A program made the position numbers and the translations under genes. A DNA stretch of 64,000 nt, from the NCBI GenBank assembly GCA_015067175.1, contig SVMX01000004.1, forward strand, positions 157,603 to 221,602. The letters are read 5' to 3'. Positions 26,251 to 35,122 of the stretch are shown in pieces. The notes beneath the pieces are model-generated. The model was not told the DNA's origin. It searched no databases and worked only from the letters and a program-made list of their open reading frames with translations. Position 1 is the stretch's first letter. Every line of letters begins with the position of its first letter. The DNA is from Oscillospiraceae bacterium (GTDB lineage: Bacteria > Bacillota > Clostridia > Oscillospirales > Ruminococcaceae).

Positions 26251-26977
26251 AGTCTTCTTCCTGCTCAGGCCGGTTTTCAAGCAGTGCTGCGAAATCAATA
26301 TAATATTCATCGGGGTTTTTGGGATCGAAGCAAATATCGACCTCTCTGCCCTTTAAATGACCAAGTTCTTTATATACTTTTTCGGAGCGGAATTTGTATA
26401 CCGCTTTGGTTTCGGGGTCTTCTACTTCGCACTCTGCCCAACTGGGAGAAACTCCGTTCACAGAAACACTTGTGTCAGTGTAAACATCAACGATAACGCC
26501 TTTAACATGAATACCGTTTTTCTGCAGCTTTTTCGCTCTTTTTTCCTTGCCGACAGCTTTGAGGAACATGACAAGACCAACTATCGTAACAGGAGTGCCT
26601 ATCAGTATAAAAAACAGCTCGCTCGTCACTGCCTTGGGTCTTACTCTCTCGGGATTTCTGGAGTCATAATGAATATTGATCACACTGCCGACATCAGCGA
26701 AACCGTCAACGTCAACATCTCTCACTTTTGTGTGGATAAGCTGCCCGTCAACCGTAAATTCAATATGATAATAGCGACTGCGGTTTTTATCATGCGAATT
26801 AAAAGTTTTACTTTCCGATTCTATATCGGTCACCGTTGCCACTGCTTCTACCGCATTATTCATAAAAGTGAGCGAATCAAAAATAAGCGCCGTTCCGACG
26901 ATCAATATTGCCACTCCTATGAAAAGTATAACAAGACCTGCTTTTTTCTTTCCGCTGTAAATTGATGCTTTGCTCAT
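26234..26977 (-). CDS. DUF3592-like membrane protein
   Basis: A 247-residue protein with two membrane segments (about residues 13-34 and 122-141). Between them and after them are two beta domains of similar plan: VEAVATVTDIESES with INIHYDSRNPERVRP, then VKGVIVDVYTDTS with VDICFDPKNPDEYYID. This repeated 'bad-news' of YDxxNPE/FDPKNPD resembles DUF3592. Function is unknown. It lies 12 bases downstream of polA and overlaps rimI. Confidence 0.72.
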   Translation of the reverse strand: MSKASIYSGKKKAGLVILFIGVAILIVGTALIFDSLTFMNNAVEAVATVTDIESESKTFNSHDKNRSRYYHIEFTVDGQLIHTKVRDVDVDGFADVGSVINIHYDSRNPERVRPKAVTSELFFILIGTPVTIVGLVMFLKAVGKEKRAKKLQKNGIHVKGVIVDVYTDTSVSVNGVSPSWAECEVEDPETKAVYKFRSEKVYKELGHLKGREVDICFDPKNPDEYYIDFAALLENRPEQEEDYEAEW

Positions 26978-26989
26978 TTTTTCCTCCTG

Positions 26990-29482
26990 TCAATGTGCTT
27001 CGTACCAGTTGCTTCCGTTTTTAGCCTGTGCAGTGAGCGGTACAGACAGCTTTACAGCGTTCTGCATCTCCTCGGTCAATATCCTCGCTGCCTTTTCCGC
27101 AAGCGCATCAGGCACTTCAACGATAAGCTCGTCATGCACCTGAAGTATAAGTCTTGCCTCGGGCAGCTCATTTTTAAGCCGTTTATACACCCGCACCATA
27201 GCGATTTTGATTATATCCGCAGCTGTACCCTGAATGGGGGTATTCATAGCGATACGTTTTCCGAGAGCCTTTACTACCTTGTTCGAGGAAAGAATTTCGG
27301 GAATCGCTCTGCGGCGTCCGAACATCGTGACAGCATAGCCGTCCTTTTCCGCCTCGGCTGTAACTTTGCTCATATATTCACGCACTCCCGCAAAATTTGC
27401 AAGATAATCGTCAATATACTTTTTCGCCTCGGCAACCGATGTGCCGATGTCCTTTGCAAGTGAAAATGCTCCGATTCCGTAAACTATACCGAAATTTACC
27501 GCCTTTGCGCTGCGGCGCATATTTTCATCGACCCACTCCGCGGGCACTCCGAAAACGCTTGCCGCTGTTTCAGCGTGGATATCACCGCCATCGCAGAATG
27601 TTTTTATCATAATCGGGTCATCTGCAAGATGCGCAAGCACTCTGAGCTCTATCTGACTATAGTCCGCGTCGACCAGCACCTTGCCCTCTTCCGCTGTGAA
27701 GAAACGGCGAAAATTCCGACCAAGCTCTGTGCGCACGGGGATATTCTGTATATTCGGCTCAGCAGAGGATATACGTCCTGTACGGGTCTCTGTCTGCTTG
27801 AATGTGGTGTGCATACGTCCATCGGGAGAGACCGCACCCTCCAAGCCCTTGACATAGGTGTTGAAAAGCTTTGTAAGAGAGCGGTATTCCAGTATCAGCG
27901 GCACTATCGGGTGCTTGTCGGAAAGCCCCTCCAGCGTTTCCGCGTCAGTGGAATATCCCGTCTTTCGCTTTTTGCCCGAGGGCAGCGCAAGCTCCTCGAA
28001 AAGCACAGTGCTGAGCTGCTTCGGAGAGCCGATGTTGAACTCGTGACCCGCAAGAGAATACACCTGCTGCTCTATTTCAGCTATCTGCGGCTTTAGCTGC
28101 TCGCCGAAATCATGCAGAGCATTCATATCCATCGCAATACCGTAAAGCTCCATAGAGGACAGCACCTCGGCAAGAGGTATCTCTATCTCTGTCAAAATAC
28201 CGAACATCTTTTCCTCATGGATACGGGTGAAAAGTGATTTATTCAGCAAAAACAGCGACTCTCCCAGACGCGCTTCGTCATAGGTTACTCCGTATTCTGC
28301 ACAAAGGCGCTCTATCGAATAATCGTTAGAATTAACATTCAGCAGATACGCCGCAAGCGTTGTGTCAAAAATGGTGTTTTTTAGCTCTATATCATTTTGC
28401 AGACAATATCGGTACAGTGCCTTTGCGTCTACTGTGCGCTTGGGTGTTTCGCCTTCCAACAAAGCTGCTGTATGCCCCTCCACTCTTTTTCCGCCTTTGA
28501 AAATACGGATACTCTCACCAACAGTTACTATGTCATATGCGTCGGCGGTAAACTCAGGAATTTCTTCCGCAGGTATTGCCGCTTGTACCGCAGGCTTTTC
28601 CTGCTTTTCATCGGGCTTTACCGCAGACGGCTGAAGCGAAAGCTTTTTCAGTATCGAAAACATCTCCATCTCAGTGAGTATCTGCGAAGCCCTCTCGCTC
28701 ACCTCGCCGAGCTTGTAATCCTCCATGTTCTCCGATACGAGCGCATGAAGCTCTATCTCCGCAAGCTTTCGGCTGAACTGTGCGCTTTCCTTGCCCTTTT
28801 CAAGCTTTGCACGGACTCCGTTAGTCACCTCGATAGTGTCAAGATTATCGTAAATATATTCAACTGAATGGTATTTTTGTATGAGCGATAAAGCGGTCTT
28901 TTCGCCTATTCCCGCAACACCCGGGATATTGTCGGAAGTGTCGCCCATAAACGCCTTTACTTCGAGCATCTCACGCGGAGTTACGCCATAAACCTCGTTT
29001 ATTTTATCGGGAGTGTACATCACATCGCCCTTTGTCGAGGGGTAGCGCACCGTCACTCTGTCGTTTATAAGCTGGAAGCTGTCACGGTCGCCTGTCATTA
29101 TTACGCAGTCCATGTCCTGCTCTGCCGCAGCACGGGAGAGCGTTCCGATTATGTCATCGGCTTCATATCCGTCTTTTTCGATGATAGCAACGCCAAGTGC
29201 CTTTAACAGCTCGCGTATCACAGGCATCTGCTGTATAAGCTCATCGGGAGCCTTGCTGCGCGTGCCCTTATAGCCGTCGTACATATCATGTCTGAAAGTA
29301 GGCGCGCCTGTATCAAATGCCGCCGCAACGAGGTCGGGCTGCTCCTCTTTCATAACGCGGAGATACGTGTTCATAAAGCCTGTCAGCGCATTTGTGAACT
29401 GCCCTTTTTTGTTGGTGAGCAGTCTTATCGCGTAAAAAGCGCGAAAAAGGATATTATTGCCGTCTATAAGAAGAAGCTTCAT
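26990..29482 (-). CDS. polA: DNA polymerase I
   Basis: An 830-residue repair and lagging-strand polymerase. The N-terminal 5'-3' nuclease (LLIDGNNILFRAFYAI, GDRDSFQLI, GIGEKTALSLI, residues 1 to about 290) and C-terminal polymerase (DADYSQIELRVLAHLADDP, RRSAKAVNFGIVYGIG, LQVHDELIVEVP) are complete. The middle domain (about 310-440) lacks the acidic DEDD residues of a proofreading exonuclease, as in many Firmicutes. First of a run with the DUF3592-like gene and rimI. Confidence 0.96.
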   Translation of the reverse strand: MKLLLIDGNNILFRAFYAIRLLTNKKGQFTNALTGFMNTYLRVMKEEQPDLVAAAFDTGAPTFRHDMYDGYKGTRSKAPDELIQQMPVIRELLKALGVAIIEKDGYEADDIIGTLSRAAAEQDMDCVIMTGDRDSFQLINDRVTVRYPSTKGDVMYTPDKINEVYGVTPREMLEVKAFMGDTSDNIPGVAGIGEKTALSLIQKYHSVEYIYDNLDTIEVTNGVRAKLEKGKESAQFSRKLAEIELHALVSENMEDYKLGEVSERASQILTEMEMFSILKKLSLQPSAVKPDEKQEKPAVQAAIPAEEIPEFTADAYDIVTVGESIRIFKGGKRVEGHTAALLEGETPKRTVDAKALYRYCLQNDIELKNTIFDTTLAAYLLNVNSNDYSIERLCAEYGVTYDEARLGESLFLLNKSLFTRIHEEKMFGILTEIEIPLAEVLSSMELYGIAMDMNALHDFGEQLKPQIAEIEQQVYSLAGHEFNIGSPKQLSTVLFEELALPSGKKRKTGYSTDAETLEGLSDKHPIVPLILEYRSLTKLFNTYVKGLEGAVSPDGRMHTTFKQTETRTGRISSAEPNIQNIPVRTELGRNFRRFFTAEEGKVLVDADYSQIELRVLAHLADDPIMIKTFCDGGDIHAETAASVFGVPAEWVDENMRRSAKAVNFGIVYGIGAFSLAKDIGTSVAEAKKYIDDYLANFAGVREYMSKVTAEAEKDGYAVTMFGRRRAIPEILSSNKVVKALGKRIAMNTPIQGTAADIIKIAMVRVYKRLKNELPEARLILQVHDELIVEVPDALAEKAARILTEEMQNAVKLSVPLTAQAKNGSNWYEAH

Positions 29483-29497
29483 GTATTACCTCCGTTT

Positions 29498-29986
29498 TCA
29501 CATCATACAAGGGATTCCTGCTATGCCGCCTATATAGCCCTCGACCGCTGTTATCAGCTTGTTTATATCGGAAATATTGTTCATCGTCGGAACGTGCAGA
29601 AATATACAGCACACGCCGCGTTTAAGACATTCAAAATATATATGGTTGCAATAGGAAGTGCCGCAACCGCACGAGGAGATATAAGCCCCATAGCCGCTCT
29701 GCTTTATAAGCTCTGCTGAAGTCGTAACGTCCATAGGCGTGTGCAGTGTTTCACAACCGCATCTTGCCGTAGGCTCTACCGATATTTTATTGCGGATACG
29801 CGGCTTTTGCCCAAGCATTATCACTACGCTTGTTTCTGCGCGGTCTATCTCATCGAAAAGCGCCTTAACGCTGCGCTCTTTGTCATTCGGAAGTATCACT
29901 TTGCGGCAGCCGCACTCCGCACGCTCGGTAACGATACGCGCAGGATTGTTCTCTCCGTCAAAACCTGCAAGAATCACTCTGTTCAT
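29498..29986 (-). CDS. Short, Cys-rich pyroglutamyl-peptidase I relative
   Basis: A 162-residue protein resembling Pcp (peptidase family C15, normally about 210-215 residues). It opens VILAGFDGENNPA like the family VTGFxPFGxxxxNPS. The triad positions are recognisable: E71 (KISVEPTAR), C113 (GTSYCNHIYFE) and H131 (IFLHVPT). The E-to-C and C-to-H spacings are shorter than in the family and it has at least eleven Cys, including CGC at 25-27, 76-78 and 106-108. Activity is uncertain: it may be a divergent peptidase or a metal-binding derivative. Coupled by ATGA overlap to the Gx-type membrane gene. Confidence 0.6.
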   Translation of the reverse strand: MNRVILAGFDGENNPARIVTERAECGCRKVILPNDKERSVKALFDEIDRAETSVVIMLGQKPRIRNKISVEPTARCGCETLHTPMDVTTSAELIKQSGYGAYISSCGCGTSYCNHIYFECLKRGVCCIFLHVPTMNNISDINKLITAVEGYIGGIAGIPCMM

Positions 29987-30519
29987 ATATTCCTCACTGT
30001 ATCAAGAACTTTTGCGCTGAGCTTTTTCAGCAGCAGCATGGTACAAAGTCCCGTAAAAACGCCGCCAATTATCGCGGACGACAGCAATATCGGCGCATAA
30101 GCAAATACAGAAAGACTGCCGTAAAAAAAAGCCGCCGTCAATAGCTGCCCCACAATATGAAGCACTGCTCCCGCAACACCGACAAAAGGCAAAAAAGCTT
30201 CACTCTTTTCTTTCGGCAAAAGCCGTTTTGCCGCTGCCATCGAGAAAAGAGCAAGCGTTCCTCCGACTGCGCCGAAAGCCATGCTCATAACAGAGCCTGT
30301 GATAAGCCCCGCAACGCCGCACCTAAGCACTGCAATACACAATGCGTCACGCACACGCCATTTGCCGCCAAGATACAAAATGAACATCGTCACCGTGTTT
30401 CCAAGTCCTACCCTTACAGCAGGTATCGGGCAAATGGGCGGAAGCATCGTTTCAAGCGCTGAAAGTGCCGCCGCAAAGCAGATAAAAACTCCGCACAGGG
30501 CAAGCTTTTTTGCGCTCAT
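29983..30519 (-). CDS. Gx transporter family membrane protein
   Basis: A 178-residue membrane protein with five to six segments, resembling the family once called heptaprenyl diphosphate synthase component I (MSAKKLALCGVFICFAAALSALE, PAVRVGLGNTVTMFILY). These are S-component-like small transporters, often next to NusG-like or ApbE genes; neither is here. It overlaps the genes on both sides by four bases, within a tightly coupled run. Confidence 0.78.
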   Translation of the reverse strand: MSAKKLALCGVFICFAAALSALETMLPPICPIPAVRVGLGNTVTMFILYLGGKWRVRDALCIAVLRCGVAGLITGSVMSMAFGAVGGTLALFSMAAAKRLLPKEKSEAFLPFVGVAGAVLHIVGQLLTAAFFYGSLSVFAYAPILLSSAIIGGVFTGLCTMLLLKKLSAKVLDTVRNI

Positions 30520-31100
30520 TTAAGTATCTCCATGAAAGCCTCGGCAACCTCCATAAGCTCGGATTTCTGCGGCACGGGCGGAGGAAGCGGTTTCTCGTCG
30601 TGCTGCTCATCGTCTACAATACGCAGCGCAGCGCCTTTTTTCAGCGTGTAATGCTCCTCGCGTATCATCAGCGGCGAATAATCTAGCAGCCACTGCCTGA
30701 AATAATATGCAAAAAAAGCTGCAAGCGCCGCAAATGCCGCGGCAAGCATAAGTCCGCCGCAGATATACATTGCCGTACCTCCGAAAAAGAAGCACACAAC
30801 AGCATACGCCATATCAAGTATGTAGGAAACGGTCTTTTCTGTTACTCCGCCTCCGAGCGCCGCAAAAGCGACCACTATAACGACCGCCCCTGCTATACCG
30901 GAAAATATCTGAGCGGAAAGCTCACTTCCGAGCAGCATTCCTATCGCTATGCACGCCGCGGCTATAACACACTGCATATAAAAGCAAACGTGTATAATGC
31001 CGCGCAGCTTGGCGGCTTTTTTCAGCCGTGCCGCTACAAAATCCTTGATGATATCGCCGCCTGTTTCGAAATGAAGCAGACGCGCTTTGATAGCGTTCAT
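30516..31100 (-). CDS. Integral membrane protein, unknown
   Basis: A 194-residue protein with about four membrane segments (for example VCFYMQCVIAAACIAIGMLL and YICGGLMLAAAFAALAAFFA) and a charged, Pro-rich cytosolic tail (DDEQHDEKPLPPPVPQKSEL). The start MNAIKARLLHFETGG follows an AAGGGGG ribosome site. It ends in an ATGA overlap with the Gx-type gene. Family not recognised. Confidence 0.68.
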   Translation of the reverse strand: MNAIKARLLHFETGGDIIKDFVAARLKKAAKLRGIIHVCFYMQCVIAAACIAIGMLLGSELSAQIFSGIAGAVVIVVAFAALGGGVTEKTVSYILDMAYAVVCFFFGGTAMYICGGLMLAAAFAALAAFFAYYFRQWLLDYSPLMIREEHYTLKKGAALRIVDDEQHDEKPLPPPVPQKSELMEVAEAFMEILK

Positions 31101-31128
31101 TTTCGCGCCCCCTTGATAATTGTGGGGA

Positions 31129-31884
31129 TCAAGCCTTTTTCGTCTTGATCTTAAATCTTCTGCCGCAGCCCCTTGCAAGCCTGTCACGAAGCTGCATCGG
31201 AGTGCCGCAGAGAAACTGCGTTTTGTCGCAGATAACAGTGTCCATTCCCTTTTTGTTTTCGTCTACAGGGAATATATAAAAGCTGTGGCTGCATTCATAA
31301 GCCGCCGCAATATTTTTGTACGGTATATGAGTCACGACTGTTGTATTTTCGTCCTTTGAAACTGCCGACCTGCGTGCAATAGCGTTTCCGTCCTCGTCAA
31401 GCTGAGGCTTATAGTCTTTGGCTTCACTGACTGAAAGAATTATCTCGGTATCTGTGAAGTCCGCATTGATTATCTTGCCGTAAGACTCCTCAAGCGAGTC
31501 TGCCTGCTTGTTGAAATAAAATATCCTCATATTATGGGGAAGTGTTGCAAGCACAAGAAACACAATGGCAAACAAAACTATCAGATACCAAACGTTGCGC
31601 GGGTCCTCCATACCAAAGCCCACGGTGCACCATATTGCCGCAAGCATAAGCAGGAAAAACGCCGCAGCGCCGTAATAGCACAAGGTCTGAAGCGGTTTCA
31701 CGCGCATAAGATACAGAAAATCCGACATTGAACGGATACGCGCCATCGTACATTCCGTTTCACACACAAGCTTGTCGGAGCTTCCGCCCTGTTTGACAGC
31801 GTTCATCTCAGCAAACATTTTCGTAAGCTTTGCTTCCTTTGATTCTGTTATCTCGTCCTTGGATTTTATCTTATTAAGGTTCAT
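31129..31884 (-). CDS. Two-pass membrane protein with YcxB-like C-terminus
   Basis: A 251-residue protein with a cytosolic N-terminal region, two adjacent membrane segments (about residues 69-89 and 97-115) and a C-terminal soluble domain. THIPYKNIAAAYECSHSFYIF in that domain recalls YcxB-like modules. The start MNLNKIKSKDE is preceded by GAAAGGAA. It heads a four-gene coupled run of small membrane proteins and the Pcp relative. Confidence 0.68.
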   Translation of the reverse strand: MNLNKIKSKDEITESKEAKLTKMFAEMNAVKQGGSSDKLVCETECTMARIRSMSDFLYLMRVKPLQTLCYYGAAAFFLLMLAAIWCTVGFGMEDPRNVWYLIVLFAIVFLVLATLPHNMRIFYFNKQADSLEESYGKIINADFTDTEIILSVSEAKDYKPQLDEDGNAIARRSAVSKDENTTVVTHIPYKNIAAAYECSHSFYIFPVDENKKGMDTVICDKTQFLCGTPMQLRDRLARGCGRRFKIKTKKA

Positions 31885-31925
31885 ATAAATTCCTTTCGTG
31901 CGTTTAGATATAACTATACACAATA

Positions 31926-31954
31926 ATTATACCACAAATTGCCGCGAAATGCAA
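31926..31954 (-). promoter_or_regulatory. Promoter of the 31884 gene
   Basis: On the minus strand, TTGCAT (31954-31949), 17 bp, TATAAT (31931-31926) with extended TGG. Confidence 0.8.
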
Positions 31955-32094
31955 CGTACAGCCCACAAAAGCGTCGAGGTGCAAAACAGCCAAAAATAAA
32001 GTTTCTGCAAAGCTTAGATATGTGCAAAACGCAGATAAATTATTACAAATTGGATACAAATTATTTACGAATGGTGACAAATACCGCAAAACTG

Positions 32095-32123
32095 TTGACA
32101 TTTCGGGGCTTTTCGGGTATATT
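32095..32123 (+). promoter_or_regulatory. Promoter of the pseudokinase operon
   Basis: TTGACA (32095-32100), 17 bp, TATATT (32118-32123), about 80 bases before the ATG at 32203. Confidence 0.8.
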
Positions 32124-32202
32124 GATAAAGTGTAATATTATATATTTATTATGGAGTGCTGTGCGGTAAAGAGCATACACTCCCTTGAAAGGTGACGAGC
32201 AA

Positions 32203-33963
32203 ATGCTTAAAGAAACCACATTGTGTATGGGCTGTATGTGCGACAAGACCTATGACGGCGCGTGCAAGCTCTGCAGCTACAGCGAGGATACCCCTAGTAT
32301 CCCCTCATATCTCAGACCCAAAACATTTCTGAATGAACGCTATATCGTCGGCAAGGTGCTGAGCTATAACGGCGAGGGCGCAGTATATGTCGGCTATGAC
32401 ACCGCGACAGGCACAAAGGTCAACATCAAGGAATTTATGCCCGATACTCTCTGCTCACGCAAGCGCGGCGAGGACGAAATAAGCGTGAACACAGGTATGC
32501 TTCCGCTGTATAAGACCTATCTGTCGGAGTTTGAGGATCTCAATAAAACACTCATGAAGTCACGCGGAATGGCGCATCTCCAGACCGTTCTTGATATCTT
32601 TACCGAAAACAACACAGCCTATGCCGTGTACGAACATATCAACGGTATTCCGCTCTCGGCATATCTGTCAAATTCTTCGGGCGTGCTTACATGGGAGCAG
32701 ATAAAGGAGCTTTTTCCGCCTGTTTTCACAACGCTCAGCCTTATGCACGCGGCAGGCGTTATCCATCGCGGAATAAGCCTTTCAACAATCTATGTCACCG
32801 ACAAGCTGGAGCTTAAGCTGACAGGCTTCTCCATCTCCGCGGCGCGCACTACAAACACCGAGATCGCCTGCGAGGTATACGCAGGCTTTGCGGCACCCGA
32901 GCAGTACACCAATGATGTAAACGGCACATGGACCGATGTTTACGGCATTGCTGCCGTGCTTTACCGCTGCCTTACAGGCTGCACACCTACTGAAGCTATC
33001 GCTAGAACAGGCAGCAGTATGCTTGAGCCTATGATGATAAACCGCAATATTCCCTCAAACGTTTCAAGGGCGATAATGCGCGGACTTAATCTCTCAACAG
33101 ACAACAGAATTCGCACCATCACAGAATTTGTTGACAAGCTGTTTGAACAGCCCAAATACGTCGGCATTGAAAAGCCGCTTTCCAAGCAGCAGGAGAAAAA
33201 GCTGAAAAAGCAGAAAAAAGAGCGCGCAAAGACCATCGCTGTGCTTGTTATCGCAGGACTTGTCCTTATCGCTTTCGCAATAGTATTCGCATGGGCGCTG
33301 GATAACGGCGGAAAGGACAAACAAAATCCCTCCGACCTGTCTTCACAGACTGTTGAGGCTTCGCAGCCTGAGGCTACATCAGCAAGCACCTCCTCAACGG
33401 CTTCCACGTCTGAAACACAGCCCACAGAAGAGGCTCCTTCCGTACCTGACGCAAACATATCTCTTCCTAACTTCTCAAACCGCCGCTTTGAAAGCGCAAA
33501 GAGCCAATACCTCAACACGTTCACTTTCAAAGAGGAGTGGGAGTATAACGACGCCTATATCAGCGGCATAATATTCTGGCAGGACATCGAACCCGGCACT
33601 ATGGTATCGCAGGGCGCGGTTATCACTGTTAAGATAAGCAAGGGCCCGAGTATCGTGGAGCTTCCCGAATACAGCGGTCTTTCCGTAACAGAATACGCTG
33701 CCGAGCTTAACGCGCTGAACATAAAATACAAAATAGAATACGAAAAAACAAACGAAGTTCCCGTAGGAAAAGTAGTGCGCTGCAGCAAATCTGTCGGCGA
33801 CCCCGTGAGCGTTGAAAACAGCGAGGAGATCACCGTATTTATTGCCGAGCCTATGCCCGAGGAATCCACAGTACCGGGAACCGTTGAGGCTCCCACAGAG
33901 ACTGTTGAAAGCCCCGAAAGCTCACAGCCCGAAAGCACAGAAGCCGCTCCCGAAGCAGAATAA
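32203..33963 (+). CDS. Membrane PASTA pseudokinase with N-terminal zinc ribbon
   Basis: A 586-residue protein. Residues 8-24 hold CMGCMC...CKLC, a likely zinc ribbon. Residues 45-315 are a protein-kinase fold with a glycine loop (SYNGEGAVYVG), the beta-3 Lys K76 (NIKEF) and APEQY (231-235). The catalytic loop reads HRG (188-190, Asp lost) and the DFG position reads TGFS, so phosphotransfer is unlikely. A membrane segment lies at 345-365, a Ser/Thr/Glu linker at 372-415, and two PASTA repeats occur from about 418 to 545. PASTA kinases sense peptidoglycan; this looks like a sensing or scaffold version. Twelve bases before pheA. Confidence 0.88.
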   Translation: MLKETTLCMGCMCDKTYDGACKLCSYSEDTPSIPSYLRPKTFLNERYIVGKVLSYNGEGAVYVGYDTATGTKVNIKEFMPDTLCSRKRGEDEISVNTGMLPLYKTYLSEFEDLNKTLMKSRGMAHLQTVLDIFTENNTAYAVYEHINGIPLSAYLSNSSGVLTWEQIKELFPPVFTTLSLMHAAGVIHRGISLSTIYVTDKLELKLTGFSISAARTTNTEIACEVYAGFAAPEQYTNDVNGTWTDVYGIAAVLYRCLTGCTPTEAIARTGSSMLEPMMINRNIPSNVSRAIMRGLNLSTDNRIRTITEFVDKLFEQPKYVGIEKPLSKQQEKKLKKQKKERAKTIAVLVIAGLVLIAFAIVFAWALDNGGKDKQNPSDLSSQTVEASQPEATSASTSSTASTSETQPTEEAPSVPDANISLPNFSNRRFESAKSQYLNTFTFKEEWEYNDAYISGIIFWQDIEPGTMVSQGAVITVKISKGPSIVELPEYSGLSVTEYAAELNALNIKYKIEYEKTNEVPVGKVVRCSKSVGDPVSVENSEEITVFIAEPMPEESTVPGTVEAPTETVESPESSQPESTEAAPEAE

Positions 33964-33975
33964 AGGAAGACAAAA

Positions 33976-35103
33976 ATGGAACTTGACCTTACCGAGATAA
34001 GAAAAGATATTGACAAAATAGACGAACAGCTTCTCGAGCTGTTCAAGCAGCGCATGACTCTCACAGGCGATGTTGCGCGCTATAAAGCAAAAAACAACAT
34101 GGTCGTTTTCCAGGGCGACCGCGAAAAGGCTATCATCGAGAGAGTTAAGGAAAACTCGCCCGAGGAGCTTAAAAAAAGTGCCGCATTTTTGTTCATGAAC
34201 ATAATGGATATATCAAAATGCGCACAGGCTAAGGATATTACTCCCGATGACCCTATAGTGCATATTTCCTGCATTATGGACAGACCCTCTGTTGCCGTTC
34301 AGGGCGTTGAGGGTGCTTACGGTCACGCGGCATACAATAATCTGTTCAAAAGCGGAAACGCAAGCTTCTACGCGAGCTTTGCCGAGGTTTTTGAGGCAGT
34401 TGAAAACGGCGATGTCGATTACGGAATACTCCCCATCGAAAACAACACAGCGGGCGAAGTAACTGTCAACATGGAGCTTCTTGAAAAGCACCATGTTTTC
34501 ATCAACCGCACCACCACCGTGGAATGTGCTCATGTGCTTGCCGCCAAAAAAGGCGTTAAGGAGCAGGATATAAAGATCCTGTTCGGACACGAGCAGGCTA
34601 TCCGTCAGTGCGACAGCTACATAGAGAGCAGACGCGACCTCACCGTTATTCCCTACCACAACAACGGTGCAGCGGCGCTGATGGTATCCGAAAACGCAAG
34701 CAGCGAGCTTGGCTGCATCTGCTCTGAGGAATGTGCCGAAATGCACGGTCTGGATATACTCCACAAGGGCATTGCGACCGACCCGAACAACGCAACGCGC
34801 TTTATCTGTATCTCAAAAAACATGGAGGTGTACGACGGCGCCGACACCATCGCAGTATCGCTGTCTATACCTAACTTCGCAGGCTCGCTTTACCGTATGC
34901 TTACTAAATTCGCAGTAAACGGCATAAACATGAGCAAGATACAAAGTAAGCCGCTGCCTGTTGAGATAAGACTGAAATACCCCGATGACCATATGTTCTA
35001 CATTGAGTTCCCAGGAAACATCAACGATTCAGCAACAAGAAAGCTGCTGAAGAACTTCGAAACAGAATACAACTACTTCAAGCTGCACGGCAATTTCTTA
35101 TAA
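33976..35103 (+). CDS. pheA: Bifunctional chorismate mutase/prephenate dehydratase
   Basis: A 375-residue P-protein for phenylalanine synthesis. Residues 1 to about 85 are an AroQ chorismate mutase (RKDIDKIDEQLLELFKQRM). About 105-280 are prephenate dehydratase (VEGAYGHAAYNNLF, DYGILPIENNTAGEV, TRF motif in NNATRFICIS). About 285-370 are an ACT regulatory domain (AGSLYRMLTKFAVNGINMSK), where the usual ESRP phenylalanine-binding motif reads QSKP, so feedback inhibition may differ. It is joined to the pseudokinase gene and followed by ispD. Confidence 0.95.
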   Translation: MELDLTEIRKDIDKIDEQLLELFKQRMTLTGDVARYKAKNNMVVFQGDREKAIIERVKENSPEELKKSAAFLFMNIMDISKCAQAKDITPDDPIVHISCIMDRPSVAVQGVEGAYGHAAYNNLFKSGNASFYASFAEVFEAVENGDVDYGILPIENNTAGEVTVNMELLEKHHVFINRTTTVECAHVLAAKKGVKEQDIKILFGHEQAIRQCDSYIESRRDLTVIPYHNNGAAALMVSENASSELGCICSEECAEMHGLDILHKGIATDPNNATRFICISKNMEVYDGADTIAVSLSIPNFAGSLYRMLTKFAVNGINMSKIQSKPLPVEIRLKYPDDHMFYIEFPGNINDSATRKLLKNFETEYNYFKLHGNFL

Positions 35104-35122
35104 TACCACCGAGGTGAATACT

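Larger units (their letters stand above)
31885..32202. other. 318-base divergent intergenic region
   Basis: It holds two back-to-back promoters (31926-31954 minus and 32095-32123 plus) and, between them, a short AT-rich repeat in which TACAAATT occurs twice (32043 and 32056 area). No RNA gene seen. Confidence 0.55.

Noticed and set aside
26990..29482. Proofreading exonuclease in PolA
   Set aside because: The middle domain lacks the acidic residues of the 3'-5' exonuclease motifs.
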